Of a stretch of DNA of 64,000 nt, positions 51,643 to 60,213 are shown in pieces. Source of the stretch: Jiangella ureilytica (GTDB lineage: Bacteria; Actinomycetota; Actinomycetes; Jiangellales; Jiangellaceae). A model generated the notes under the pieces. It had not been told where the DNA came from. It did no database searches and was given only the letters and a program-made list of their open reading frames with translations. The translations under genes were made by a program, and so were the position numbers. The DNA is taken from positions 1-64,000 of the forward strand of contig NZ_SMKL01000016.1 of the NCBI RefSeq assembly GCF_004348545.1, read 5' to 3'. How positions within the stretch are numbered: the stretch's first letter is position 1; every line of letters starts with the position of its first letter.

Positions 51643-53040
51643 GTGACCCGCGTCCTCGCCCCGTCGGGCCCGCTGGCCGACCCCGTCGAGCGGGCCAGGG
51701 AGCACCGTGCATGGTACTTCTACGACTGGGCGAACTCGGCCTTCGTCACCACGACGGCCACCGTCCTGTTCGGTCCGTACCTGACGGCGGTCGCCGAGAC
51801 TGCCGCCTGCGGCGAGGCCGGCACCACAGGCGACCCGTGCCGCGGCGACCTGTCCGTGCTGGGCATCCCCATCGCCGCCGGGTCGGTGGCCGCGTACACC
51901 GTCACGTTCGCGACCATCCTGTCGGCGATCCTGCTGCCGATCGTGGGGGCGATCGCCGACCGCACGTCCAAGAAGCGGCACCTCATGGCCGGCTTCGCGT
52001 GGACGGGGTCCGCCGCGGCCGCGGCGATGTTCTTCGTCGTCGGGGCGAACTGGCAGCTCGGGGCCGGACTGCTGGTGGTCGCGGCGATCTGTCTCGGCTC
52101 ATCGATGGTCGTCTATGACGCGATCCTGGTGCAGATCGCGCACGAGGACGACCGCGACCGCGTGTCGTCGCGCGGCTGGGCGTTCGGCTACCTGGGCGGC
52201 GGCCTGCTGCTGGCGCTGAACCTCGCCCTGGTGACACTGGAGCCGTTCGGGCTGAGCCGGTCCGACACCGTCCGCATCAGCCTGCTGTCGGCCGGGCTGT
52301 GGTGGGCGGCGTGGACGATCATCCCCTACCGCGGCATCCGCGACCGGCCCGCCACCGGCGTGGAGCGAGTCGGCGGCGGGGCCGGCCGGCAGGCGTTCGG
52401 CCAGCTGCGCGAGACGCTTCGGCATGCCCGCGGCTACCCGCAGACCCTGCTGTTCCTGATCGCGTACATGCTCTACAACGACGGCGTCCAGACCGTCATC
52501 TCGGCGTCGTCGATCTACGGCAACCGCGAGCTCGGGCTCGGCGAGGACGTCCTGATCATCGCGATCCTCATCGTGCAGTTCGTGGCCTTCGGCGGCGCGC
52601 TGGCGCTGGGTCGGCTGGCGAACCGGTACGGTGCCAAGAACGTCGTCATGACCAGCCTGGGGCTGTGGACGGTGGTCGTCGCCTCGGCGTTCTTCCTGCC
52701 GGTCGAGCAGGTGGTGCCGTTCCTCGTCCTGGCCGTGGCCATCGGGTTCGTGCTGGGCGGCAGCCAGGCGCTGTCGCGCTCGCTGTTCAGCCTGCTCGTC
52801 CCCAAGGGCAAGGAGGCGGAGTACTTCAGTCTCTACCAGGCCGCCGAGCGCGGCACGAGCTGGTTCGGAACCCTGGCGTTCGGTTTGGCGTTCCAGTTGA
52901 CGGGTAGCTACCGGTGGTCGGTGCTCGTGCTGGTGACGTTCTTCATCGCCGGGATGATCCTGCTGTCGCGGGTCGACCTGCGGGCCGGCATTCTCGCGGC
53001 GGGCAACCAGGTGCCCCGGTCGGTCGATCGTTACCGGTGA
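51643..53040 (+). CDS. MFS transporter, UMF1/Atg22 family
   Basis: 465 residues, 12 spans. The UMF1 start AWYFYDWANSAFVTTTATVLFGPYLT is diagnostic, followed by LPIVGAIADRTSKKRHLMAGF and GLSRSLFSLL-type SQALSRSLFSLLVPKGKEAEYFSLYQ. The fungal relative Atg22 exports amino acids from the vacuole; bacterial substrates are not known. TAGCGT lies 6 nt before the GTG, so the message is probably leaderless. It is divergent from def across 84 bp. Confidence 0.9.
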   Translation: MTRVLAPSGPLADPVERAREHRAWYFYDWANSAFVTTTATVLFGPYLTAVAETAACGEAGTTGDPCRGDLSVLGIPIAAGSVAAYTVTFATILSAILLPIVGAIADRTSKKRHLMAGFAWTGSAAAAAMFFVVGANWQLGAGLLVVAAICLGSSMVVYDAILVQIAHEDDRDRVSSRGWAFGYLGGGLLLALNLALVTLEPFGLSRSDTVRISLLSAGLWWAAWTIIPYRGIRDRPATGVERVGGGAGRQAFGQLRETLRHARGYPQTLLFLIAYMLYNDGVQTVISASSIYGNRELGLGEDVLIIAILIVQFVAFGGALALGRLANRYGAKNVVMTSLGLWTVVVASAFFLPVEQVVPFLVLAVAIGFVLGGSQALSRSLFSLLVPKGKEAEYFSLYQAAERGTSWFGTLAFGLAFQLTGSYRWSVLVLVTFFIAGMILLSRVDLRAGILAAGNQVPRSVDRYR

Positions 53041-53081
53041 GGAACATCACGTCACCCGAATTGCATTATCACAGAGAACGC

Positions 53082-53107
53082 GGAACATTACTCTTCGGCT
53101 GTCCGTT
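53082..53107 (+). promoter_or_regulatory. SigR-type promoter of rbpA
   Basis: GGAAC (53082-53086) is followed by exactly 18 bp and then GTT (53105-53107), the GGAAT-N18-GTT pattern of the thiol-oxidative-stress sigma factor SigR. RbpA is known to be SigR-controlled in Streptomyces. The start codon lies 95 bp downstream, so the 5' leader is long. Confidence 0.65.
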
Positions 53108-53202
53108 GTCACCATGTCGTTGTGATCGCTACCTGACCACCACGGCGAGGTAATGGACCGACGTCTCGTCCCAGGGGCTACCGCCCCGGAAGGGTTTCAC
53201 AC

Positions 53203-53592
53203 ATGTCCGAGCGTTCCACCCTGCGCGGCTCCCGCCTCGGCGCGACGAGCTACGAGGACGAGCGCGGCGTCGAGTTCGCCGAGCGCCAGACGGTCGCCTA
53301 CAGCTGCACCGCCGGCCACCGCTTCGAGATGACCTTCTCGACCGAGGCTGAGGTGCCGGCACTGTGGGACTGCCCGCGGTGCGGCTCGGAGTCGCTGCGT
53401 GTCGCCACTGACCGTCCCGAGGAGGCCCCGGCCAAGCCGGCGCGCACCCACTGGGACATGCTGCTCGAGCGCCGCTCCATCGAGGACCTCGAGGCGCTTC
53501 TCGACGAGCGGCTCGAACTGCTGCGCTCCGGGCTCATCCCCGGTGCCGCCCACCTGGCCGACCGAGGGGCGCGTCGCAAGAAGACCGCCTGA
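53203..53592 (+). CDS. rbpA: RNA polymerase-binding protein RbpA
   Basis: 129 residues with all RbpA parts: N-terminal tail, core with VAYSCTAGHRFEMTFSTEAEVPALWDCPRCGSES (zinc-type Cys/His positions), basic linker KPARTHWDMLLERRS and the sigma-interaction domain IEDLEALLDERLELLRSG. RbpA binds RNA polymerase and principal sigma and stabilises the open complex in actinobacteria. The SigR-like promoter at 53082-53107 and the hairpin at 53624-53658 frame it as a single-gene unit. Confidence 0.97.
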   Translation: MSERSTLRGSRLGATSYEDERGVEFAERQTVAYSCTAGHRFEMTFSTEAEVPALWDCPRCGSESLRVATDRPEEAPAKPARTHWDMLLERRSIEDLEALLDERLELLRSGLIPGAAHLADRGARRKKTA

Positions 53593-53623
53593 CGGCCACG
53601 GCCGTTCGTCTCGTCCGCTGAAC

Positions 53624-53658
53624 CGCGCCTGCCCCGGAACCCATCCGGGGCAGGCGCG
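53624..53658 (+). terminator. Terminator after rbpA
   Basis: A perfect 14-bp stem: CGCGCCTGCCCCGG (53624-53637) with CCGGGGCAGGCGCG (53645-53658), 7-nt loop, followed by TTGT. It lies 31 bp past the rbpA stop. Confidence 0.85.
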
Positions 53659-53706
53659 TTGTCATGTCCGCTCATCCCTTACCGGCGTCGTCTCACCCTG
53701 CCCGGA

Positions 53707-53766
53707 TCGATCATGGAGAAGGCCGGCTCCGTCGCGCGGCGGAAGCCTCCCTTTCTCCATGATCGA
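53707..53766. repeat. TTGATC-type intergenic palindrome, copy 3 (terminator-like)
   Basis: Left arm TCGATCATGGAGAA (53707-53720), right arm TTCTCCATGATCGA (53753-53766), perfectly paired over 14 bp with a looser inner part. It lies between the convergent rbpA and FxsA genes, after the separate rbpA terminator. Confidence 0.8.
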
Positions 53767-53895
53767 GCGTTTCCGCTGGGCGGCCGAGGGCGGGGACCAT
53801 CGTCGGCCTGTCGACGCACCATGCCAGCAGTCGGCCTCGATGTCTGCACGCTCGCGCGCGCCCGACCCGAGTCGGCGGCCGCCGGGGCGACGGGG

Positions 53896-54417
53896 TCAGC
53901 GCTGGTCGCGGGGCGAGTCGTTCTCGACGACCTCGCCCTCGATGACGACGCCGTGGTGGATGCCACCCGGCCCGGTCGCACCCGGACCACCCTGCCCGCC
54001 GGGGCGGCCGAGTCCGCCGGGCCCACGCCGGCCGGGGAAGGTCCGGAACGCCGAGGCGGCCAGCCGCCGGCCGACGCCGCGGCGGACGGGCGGGACCAGC
54101 AGGACCAGGCCGATGAGGTCGGTGACGAACCCGGGGAAGGTCAACAGGATGCCGGAGAGGATGCGCGCGCCGGTGTCGGCCATGCGCGCCGACCGGGCGT
54201 TGGCGGTCTCGGCCTCGCCCTCGGGATAGCGGCCGTCGGCCGCGGCGGCGCGCAGTTCGGACCAGGCGCGCAGTCCTTCGATGCGCAGCAGGGCGACGCC
54301 GAGGACGCTGGTGCCGGCCAGGATCAGCAGCGCCCACCCGAGTCCGACCCAGTTGGCCACCATGACCAGCGCGATCAGTTCGATCACGCCGAGGGCTAAC
54401 GGGCCGAAGCGTCTCAC
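53896..54417 (-). CDS. FxsA-family membrane protein
   Basis: 173 residues from GTG 54417, preceded by GGAGGG 7 nt upstream. FxsA features: VIELIALVMVANWVGLGWALLILAGTSVLGVALLRIEGL, then MADTGARILSGILLTFPGFVTDLIGLVLLVPPVRRGVGRRL. The C-terminal 45 residues are Gly/Pro-rich. In E. coli FxsA modifies exclusion of phage T7; its usual role is unknown. The start overlaps the mannose synthase stop by 4 bp, as the last gene of the lnt operon. Confidence 0.87.
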   Translation of the reverse strand: MRRFGPLALGVIELIALVMVANWVGLGWALLILAGTSVLGVALLRIEGLRAWSELRAAAADGRYPEGEAETANARSARMADTGARILSGILLTFPGFVTDLIGLVLLVPPVRRGVGRRLAASAFRTFPGRRGPGGLGRPGGQGGPGATGPGGIHHGVVIEGEVVENDSPRDQR

Positions 54418-55157
54418 CGCCGGCTCCCTCCGAGCAGTCCGCGCAGCTGCCGGCCGCGGTGGGCGGCACCCCACTGGGTGACCCGCCACAGCGCCTCGCG
54501 CACGATCCTGCCGTCCATCTTCGACTCTCCCTGCTCGCGCTCGACGAACGTGATGGGGACCTCCATGACCCGAAGACCGGCCCGGATGGTCCGCCACGCC
54601 ATGTCGACCTGGAAGCAATAACCTTGCGACGCCACGGCCTGCATGTCCAGTGCGCGCAGGGCGGAGGCGCGATACGCCCGGAACCCGCCGGTGGAGTCGC
54701 GCAGCGTCGTCCCGAGGACGATGCGGGTGTAGGTGTTGCCGATGCGCGAGATGGCCTGCCGCTTGTACGGCCAGTTGACGGTCCGCCCGCCGGGCACGTA
54801 CCGCGACCCGATGACGAGGTCGGCCCGCTCGAGCGCGTGCAGCAGCAGCGGCAGCTCCTCGGGCTGGTGCGAGCCGTCGGCGTCCATCTCGACCAGGACG
54901 TCGTAGTCGCGCGACAGCCCCCAGCCGAAGCCGGCCAGGTAGGCCGCGCCGAGGCCCTGCTTGCCGCCGCGGTGCAGCACGTGGACGTGGTCGTCGAGGT
55001 CGGCGAGCTCGTCGGCGATGGCGCCGGTGCCGTCGGGCGAGCCGTCGTCGACCACCAGGACGTGGGCGTCGGGCACCGACGTGCGGGTGCGGTCGACGGC
55101 CTTGGCGATGGTCAGAGCCTCGTTGTAGGTCGGGATCACCACCAGGACGGACGTCAC
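54414..55157 (-). CDS. Polyprenol-phosphate mannosyltransferase (GT2)
   Basis: 247 residues: VLVVIPTYNEALTIAKAVDRTR, VLVVDDGSPDGTGAIADEL, the catalytic DXD as VLVEMDADGSHQPEELP, and STGGFRAYRASALRAL. It transfers mannose from GDP-mannose to polyprenol phosphate, giving the donor for lipoglycans and protein O-mannosylation. Lacking its own membrane spans, it corresponds to the catalytic half of mycobacterial Ppm1; the acyltransferase half (Lnt) is the separate gene just upstream, overlapping by 4 bp. Confidence 0.93.
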   Translation of the reverse strand: MTSVLVVIPTYNEALTIAKAVDRTRTSVPDAHVLVVDDGSPDGTGAIADELADLDDHVHVLHRGGKQGLGAAYLAGFGWGLSRDYDVLVEMDADGSHQPEELPLLLHALERADLVIGSRYVPGGRTVNWPYKRQAISRIGNTYTRIVLGTTLRDSTGGFRAYRASALRALDMQAVASQGYCFQVDMAWRTIRAGLRVMEVPITFVEREQGESKMDGRIVREALWRVTQWGAAHRGRQLRGLLGGSRR

Positions 55158-56695
55158 TGTACCCCCGCCTCGACGGCGGGCCGGGACTGGTCGTCGACGG
55201 GTCTGTCGTCGCGCCGGTCGCGGCGTGCGTTGACGATGACGAGCGCGACGGCGCCGGCGCCCATCGCGGTGAGCAGCCACTCGGGCCAGGCGCCGAGGCG
55301 GGTGGCCGGCGTGCGGCCGTCGGCCAGCGCGACGTCGGTGACCAGGACGTCCTGGGTGAACAGCTCGGCGCGGTCGAGCACGCTGCCGTCGGGGGCGACG
55401 ACGGCGCTGACCCCGGCCAGGGCCGACACCAGCACCGTCCGGCCGTGCTCGAACGCCCGCAGCCGCGACTGCGCGAGCTGCTGCTCGGTCATCTCGGTGC
55501 GCCCGAACGTGGCGTTGTTGGTCTGGACGGCGAGGAACTGCGCGCCCTCGTTCACGGCATCGCGGACGATGCCGTCGAAGGCGACCTCGAAGCAGATGAC
55601 GTCGCCGAGGGTGACGTCGCCGACCTGGAAGGTGCCGATGCGGTCGCCGGGCAGGTGGTCGCGCGGCTGCTGGCGGACGGCGTCGGTGATGCGCTCGGCG
55701 ATGGACCGGAACGGGATGTACTCGCCGAAGGGCATCGGATGCCGCTTGACGTAGGTCTGCCCCGGCCCGTCGGCGGGGTCCCAGAGGATCGAGGTGTTGC
55801 GGACGTTGCGGCCGTCCTCGGTGGGGACGATGGCGCTGATCAGCGTCGGCACGCCGATGGCGCGCACGGCGCCGTCGATGGCCCGGCGGGTGTCGGCGTC
55901 GTCGAAGGGGCTGATGTCGGAGGAGTTCTCGGGCCACACGACGATGTCGGGTCGCTCGACCCGGCCGGCCTCGACGTCTTCGGCAAGCCGCTCGGTGGCC
56001 TCGACGTGGTTGCGCGTGATGGCGCGCTTCTCGTCGTTGTAGGCCAGCCCCTCGGCGGGCACGTTGCCCTGCACGATCGCCACGGTGACGGTGTCGCCGC
56101 CGGGCTCCATGGGCTGGATGAGCGCCGGGACGAGGACGACGGCGATGGCGCCGGCTGCGGCCGCCGCGCGGATCCAGAGCCGCCGCTCGACGACGACCCA
56201 GGCCAGCAGTCCGCCGGCCAGCGCGATGGCGAACGAGAGCCCGGGCGAGCCGAACCAGGACACCAGGCCCAGCGTGGGGCTGTCGGCCTGCGAGAACGCC
56301 AGCTTGCCCCAGGTGAAGCCGCCGTACGGGATGCGGCCGCGGACGGCCTCGTCGGCGACCCAGACCGCCGCCGTCCACACCGGCCAGCCGGGCAGCCGCA
56401 TAACCAGCGTGACGCCGAGCGCCAGCGGGATGAAGAACAGCGCCTCGAACAAGGCCAGGATGATCCACGGGATCGGCCCGACCTCCATGCCGGTCCAGTC
56501 CAGCAGCGGCAGGAAGAACCCGGCGCCGAACAGGTAGCCCAGCACGGCCGAGCGCTTCAGCGGCTGGTCGCGGACCAGCAGCGCGAAGGCGGCAGGAACG
56601 AGTACCGCGACGATCCAGAGGTCGTACGGCGGGAACGCGGCGGTGAGGGACGCGCCGAGGAGCGCGGCTCCTGCGTATCGCCACAGGTGACTCAC
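55154..56695 (-). CDS. lnt: Apolipoprotein N-acyltransferase
   Basis: 513 residues: eight or so membrane spans, then a carbon-nitrogen hydrolase domain outside the membrane. The triad is visible: Glu in DIVVWPENSSD, Lys in TYVKRHPMPFGEYIPF, Cys in LGDVICFEVAFD. It adds the third acyl chain to lipoproteins. Its GTG lies at 56695 and its stop overlaps the mannose synthase start by 4 bp; in mycobacteria the two are fused as Ppm1. The secreted lipoproteins elsewhere in the window (NgcE, 19362-19844) are substrates in principle. Confidence 0.93.
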   Translation of the reverse strand: MSHLWRYAGAALLGASLTAAFPPYDLWIVAVLVPAAFALLVRDQPLKRSAVLGYLFGAGFFLPLLDWTGMEVGPIPWIILALFEALFFIPLALGVTLVMRLPGWPVWTAAVWVADEAVRGRIPYGGFTWGKLAFSQADSPTLGLVSWFGSPGLSFAIALAGGLLAWVVVERRLWIRAAAAAGAIAVVLVPALIQPMEPGGDTVTVAIVQGNVPAEGLAYNDEKRAITRNHVEATERLAEDVEAGRVERPDIVVWPENSSDISPFDDADTRRAIDGAVRAIGVPTLISAIVPTEDGRNVRNTSILWDPADGPGQTYVKRHPMPFGEYIPFRSIAERITDAVRQQPRDHLPGDRIGTFQVGDVTLGDVICFEVAFDGIVRDAVNEGAQFLAVQTNNATFGRTEMTEQQLAQSRLRAFEHGRTVLVSALAGVSAVVAPDGSVLDRAELFTQDVLVTDVALADGRTPATRLGAWPEWLLTAMGAGAVALVIVNARRDRRDDRPVDDQSRPAVEAGVQ

Positions 56696-56699
56696 GTGT

Positions 56700-57285
56700 C
56701 GTGCTCCGTCCGACGTCCAGCGGCTGGCGTTGGCGACCCATCGATGCGGGCTGCCCCGTCAAGTGTGATGCCGATCGCGCGACGGTTCAACGTGCACCCT
56801 GGGCAGAGAGTGCCCGGGGCCGGTGCGATCCAGCGATGTGTGACGAAGGACGCAGCCCGGCTCCGCCCTTCGGACCGGGCCGCGGACGCCGCTGGATGCG
56901 GCTCGCGGACCGTTGTCTACTGGGCGGGCCGGGCCCGACCTCGTCTCACCCCGTGCCGTTGCGAGCGACATACGGGCGAGCCATGCGAGCGAGGGCCTGG
57001 CTCACGAAGGATGCCCGGCCCCGGTGAGACACCGGAACCGCCCCTCGACCCTCCTCGCAACGCCCGCCCGGGCCGTCGACCCGAACGGTTTCGTCCGCTG
57101 GTGGACTGTCGTGACTTTGCTGCACGCAAAGGCAGGGTGTCAAGCCGCTGGTCGACCTGCGGAAACGCCTCTGCGAAGCTGGTCAGGCACGATTGGATCC
57201 GCGGAAGTCGATCTCAAAACATTGACATCCACCGGCGTGTCGTGATCGCCGAGACGGACAAACCGCCTCCCATGATCATCAATCG
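56700..57285. other. Gene-poor stretch upstream of lnt
   Basis: No convincing gene: open frames here lack ribosome sites and have poor codon use. A TTGACA (complement of 57138-57143) has no strong -10, and another TTGACA is at 57224-57229. The base composition is less G+C-biased than in neighbours. It may hold the lnt operon leader. Confidence 0.5.
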
Positions 57286-57384
57286 TCAGCGGGTCGCGAG
57301 ATCGATCACGAAGCCGGCCGGGACGACGAGCAGGAGGACGAGGGGCACCATCGGCCCGACGATCGATCCGCCGGCGACGCCCAT
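57286..57384 (-). CDS. Possible 32-aa membrane peptide
   Basis: ATG at 57384 codes MGVAGGSIVGPMVPLVLLLV, then VPAGFVIDLATR: one hydrophobic span. Nearly every codon ends in G or C, unlike the shadow frames. A GGAG lies 12 nt upstream, which is weak. It is in the same frame as the amidohydrolase just upstream, after that gene's stop, so readthrough would add a membrane tail. It may be a real small protein or the end of a formerly longer gene. Confidence 0.35.
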   Translation of the reverse strand: MGVAGGSIVGPMVPLVLLLVVPAGFVIDLATR

Positions 57385-57444
57385 GACGTCCGGCGGCTCC
57401 GGTTCCGGCCGGACGGGGCGAGCGGGTCCTCTCCTGTCGCCAGG

Positions 57445-59037
57445 TCAAGACTGCGCCGAGTACACCGTCCTCCCCCGGACCACGGTGCGCAGGCATCGGG
57501 GCAGCGGCGCGCCCGGCGACAGGTCGGGCAGCCCCGGCACACCGGCCCGCGGATCGGTCGACCACGCGGCCACCCGCGAGTCCGGCGCCTGGACGACCAG
57601 CTCGTACGGCACCTCCCACACCGCGAACGAGGCCCGCATCCCGGGCGCCAGCACGCCGGCGTCCTCCACGCGCGCCGCCCGCCAGCCGCCTCGGGTCGCC
57701 GCCGTGAAGGCGGCCCGGGCGCTCAGCCGCTGCGACGGCGTGCGGTGCTGCGACGCCGCGCGCACGGTCTCCCAGCCGGCCAGCGGCGTCACCGGTGAGT
57801 CCGACCCGAACGCGAGCAGCACGCCGGCCCGGGCCATGGCGGCGAACGGGTTCAACGACACGCCCCGATCGGGACCCAGCCGCTCCACGTACAGCCCGTC
57901 GGACCCGCCCCACAGCGCGTCGAACGCCGGTTGCACGCTCGCCACCACCCCGAGCCGCGCCAGTTCGGCGATCAGCAGGTCGTCGATCATCTCGACGTGC
58001 TCCAGCCGGTGCCGCGAGCCGACCACGGCGGCCAGCCCGCACACCTCGGCGGCTGCGGCGACGGCCTCGACGGCGACCCGGACGGCCTCGTCGCCGATGC
58101 AGTGGAAGCCGGCCTGGATGCCGGCCCGCGTGCAGGCGATGACGTGTTCGGCGGCGGTCTCGGGGTGGAGATAGAGCAACCCGCGAGATGACGGGTCGTC
58201 CGCGTACGGCGCCGACAGCCGGGCGCTGCGCGAGCCGATCGAGCCGTCGACGTTGAGGTCCCCCGCGGCGCCGGCCGCGCCCAGCGCCTGGGCCTCGCCG
58301 ACCGCCGTCGCGCCCCAGTAGCCGATGACGTCCGGCAGCTCCGGGGACGACCCCAACGCGAGGACGGCCGCGAAGTCCGACGGGTCGCTGATGTGCGGCG
58401 CGCCGATCTCGTGCACGGCACCGATGCCCAGCGACGCCGCGTGCCGCAGCGCGTCCTCGCGCAGCCGTGCCATCCGACCGGCGGGGACGGCGGACCGGGC
58501 GGCCTGCCGGGCGCGGTGGTGTGCGTCGCGACGCACCACGCCGCCCGAGGCGCCGTCGGCGCGGGCGATGGACGGGTCGGCGTTGAGCAGCGCACTCGAC
58601 ACGGCGGCGGTGTGCACGTCGCGGCGGGCGAGGTAGACGGGGGCGCCTGCGGCCGCGCGGTCGAGCTCGTCGGGCAGCGGCGCGCGACGCTCGGGCCAGC
58701 CGTCCTCCTCCCAGCCGAAGCCCAGGATCACCTCGTTCGGCCGTTCCTTCGCCCGCGCCGCGACCAGGTCGAGCAGAGCGGTCAGGCTGGCGAGCCCCTC
58801 CAGCGCGAGGCCGTCGTGGGCCAGCCCGGTCTCCGTCAGGTGCACGTGCGCGTCGACGAACGCGGGGGCGACCAGCGCGTCCTCCAGGTCGACGACCTCG
58901 TCGGCCGCGTCGAGGTGTGTCTGCGCGGCGCCCTCGGCGCCCACCCAGGCGACGGTGTCGTCGACCACCACCATCGCGGTCGCGAACGGGTCGGCGGGAC
59001 TGTGGATGCGGCCGTTGCGGTAGAGCGTCGTCGTCAC
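57445..59037 (-). CDS. Amidohydrolase, YtcJ-like (amidohydrolase_3)
   Basis: 530 residues. Metal-site motifs: APAFVDAHVHLTETG near the N-terminus, GFHCIGDEAVRVAVEAV, RHRLEHVEMID and AFGSDSPVTPLAGWETVRAA with the catalytic Asp. It belongs to the wide YtcJ group of metal-dependent hydrolases acting on amides of unknown nature. It is divergent from the gene at 59100 across 62 bp. The stop is followed in frame by the possible membrane peptide at 57286-57384. Confidence 0.87.
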   Translation of the reverse strand: MTTTLYRNGRIHSPADPFATAMVVVDDTVAWVGAEGAAQTHLDAADEVVDLEDALVAPAFVDAHVHLTETGLAHDGLALEGLASLTALLDLVAARAKERPNEVILGFGWEEDGWPERRAPLPDELDRAAAGAPVYLARRDVHTAAVSSALLNADPSIARADGASGGVVRRDAHHRARQAARSAVPAGRMARLREDALRHAASLGIGAVHEIGAPHISDPSDFAAVLALGSSPELPDVIGYWGATAVGEAQALGAAGAAGDLNVDGSIGSRSARLSAPYADDPSSRGLLYLHPETAAEHVIACTRAGIQAGFHCIGDEAVRVAVEAVAAAAEVCGLAAVVGSRHRLEHVEMIDDLLIAELARLGVVASVQPAFDALWGGSDGLYVERLGPDRGVSLNPFAAMARAGVLLAFGSDSPVTPLAGWETVRAASQHRTPSQRLSARAAFTAATRGGWRAARVEDAGVLAPGMRASFAVWEVPYELVVQAPDSRVAAWSTDPRAGVPGLPDLSPGAPLPRCLRTVVRGRTVYSAQS

Positions 59038-59099
59038 CCGCCGATTGTCCCCGCCGCCCCCGAGTGACGTCGCCGCCGGGGTGCGAGAGGGTGGGGCGC

Positions 59100-60203
59100 A
59101 TGCCCGACGTGCTCACCCGGCGCGAGCTGAACCGTGCCACGCTGGCCCGGCAGCTGCTGCTGGACCGCGCCGACCGCCAGGTGCTCCAGACCGTCGAGCA
59201 CCTGGCGGGGCTGCAGGCTCAGCAGCCGTTCTCGCCGTACTACCAGCTCTGGTCCCGGCTGCGCGGGTTCCGGCCCGACGACCTCGCCCGGCTGCTGGTC
59301 GACCGGACGGTGGTGCGCGTCGCCGCGCAGCGGGGCACCATCCACCTGCTCTCGGTGCCCGACGCGGTGGGCGTGCGGGCGTGGGTGCAGCCTCTGTACG
59401 TCACCGATCTGCGCACGAACGCCGAGCACGCGAAGGCGCTGGCCGGCATCGACGTCGACGCCGTCGCCGCGGCCGCCCGGACGCTGCTCGACGAGAAGCC
59501 GCGCACCATGGCCGAGCTGGGCGCGCTGCTGGCGCCGTCGTGGCCCGGCGTCGGGCCGACCCACCTCGCGTACGTGGCGCGGGCACTGCTCGGGCTGGTG
59601 CAGGTGCCGCCGCGCGCCGTCTGGGGACAGAGAGGCCAGACCCGGGTGACGACGGTGGAGGACTGGCTCGGGCGGCCGCTGGACCCGGCGCCGTCGCCGG
59701 CGGAGTACGTGCGCCGCTATCTCGGGTCGTTCGGTCCGGCGTCGGTCATGGACGTGCAGACCTGGTGCGGGCTGACCCGGCTGAAGTCGGTGGTCGACGA
59801 GCTGCGGCCGTCACTGCGCGTCTTCCGCGACGAGGCCGGCCGCGAGCTGTTCGATCTGCCCGGGGCGCCCCGGCCGCCGGCCGACACCCCCGCTCCGGTC
59901 CGGTTCCTGCCCGACTTCGACAACGTGCTCCGCTCGCACGCCGACCGCACCCGCGTCGTCGACGACGTCAGCCGCAAGCGGATGAACCGCCGCAACGGCG
60001 TCGTCCCGCACGCGCTGCTGGTCGACGGCGAGGTGGCGGGATGGTGGCGGCTCGAGGACGGGGTGCTGACGGTGACGCCGTTCCGCCCGCTGTCGGCTGC
60101 GGAGACCGACGCCGTCGAGGCCGAGGGCCGCGACCTGCTGACGTTCGCGCTCGACGGTGCGGCCGGGGGCGCCGAGGTGCGGATGCTCCCGGCCGAGGAG
60201 TGA
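59100..60203 (+). CDS. Winged-helix DNA-binding protein, AlkZ/YcaQ-like
   Basis: 367 residues with the HTH_42 (winged helix DNA-binding) layout: LTRRELNRATLARQLLLDRADR, EHLAGLQAQQPFSPYYQLWSRL, RGTIHLLSVPDAVGVRAWVQPLY, RFLPDFDNVLRSHADRTRV. The family includes AlkZ and YcaQ, DNA glycosylases that unhook cross-links or alkyl adducts; residues near QAQ (LQAQQP) match. GAGGG precedes the ATG by ~10 nt. Divergent from the amidohydrolase. The glycosylase role is likely but not certain. Confidence 0.82.
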   Translation: MPDVLTRRELNRATLARQLLLDRADRQVLQTVEHLAGLQAQQPFSPYYQLWSRLRGFRPDDLARLLVDRTVVRVAAQRGTIHLLSVPDAVGVRAWVQPLYVTDLRTNAEHAKALAGIDVDAVAAAARTLLDEKPRTMAELGALLAPSWPGVGPTHLAYVARALLGLVQVPPRAVWGQRGQTRVTTVEDWLGRPLDPAPSPAEYVRRYLGSFGPASVMDVQTWCGLTRLKSVVDELRPSLRVFRDEAGRELFDLPGAPRPPADTPAPVRFLPDFDNVLRSHADRTRVVDDVSRKRMNRRNGVVPHALLVDGEVAGWWRLEDGVLTVTPFRPLSAAETDAVEAEGRDLLTFALDGAAGGAEVRMLPAEE

Positions 60204-60213
60204 GCCGCGGCCG

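Noticed and set aside
56913-57245. A 110-codon plus-strand frame in the gene-poor region before lnt
   Set aside because: No ribosome site, mixed codon use and no recognisable protein features.
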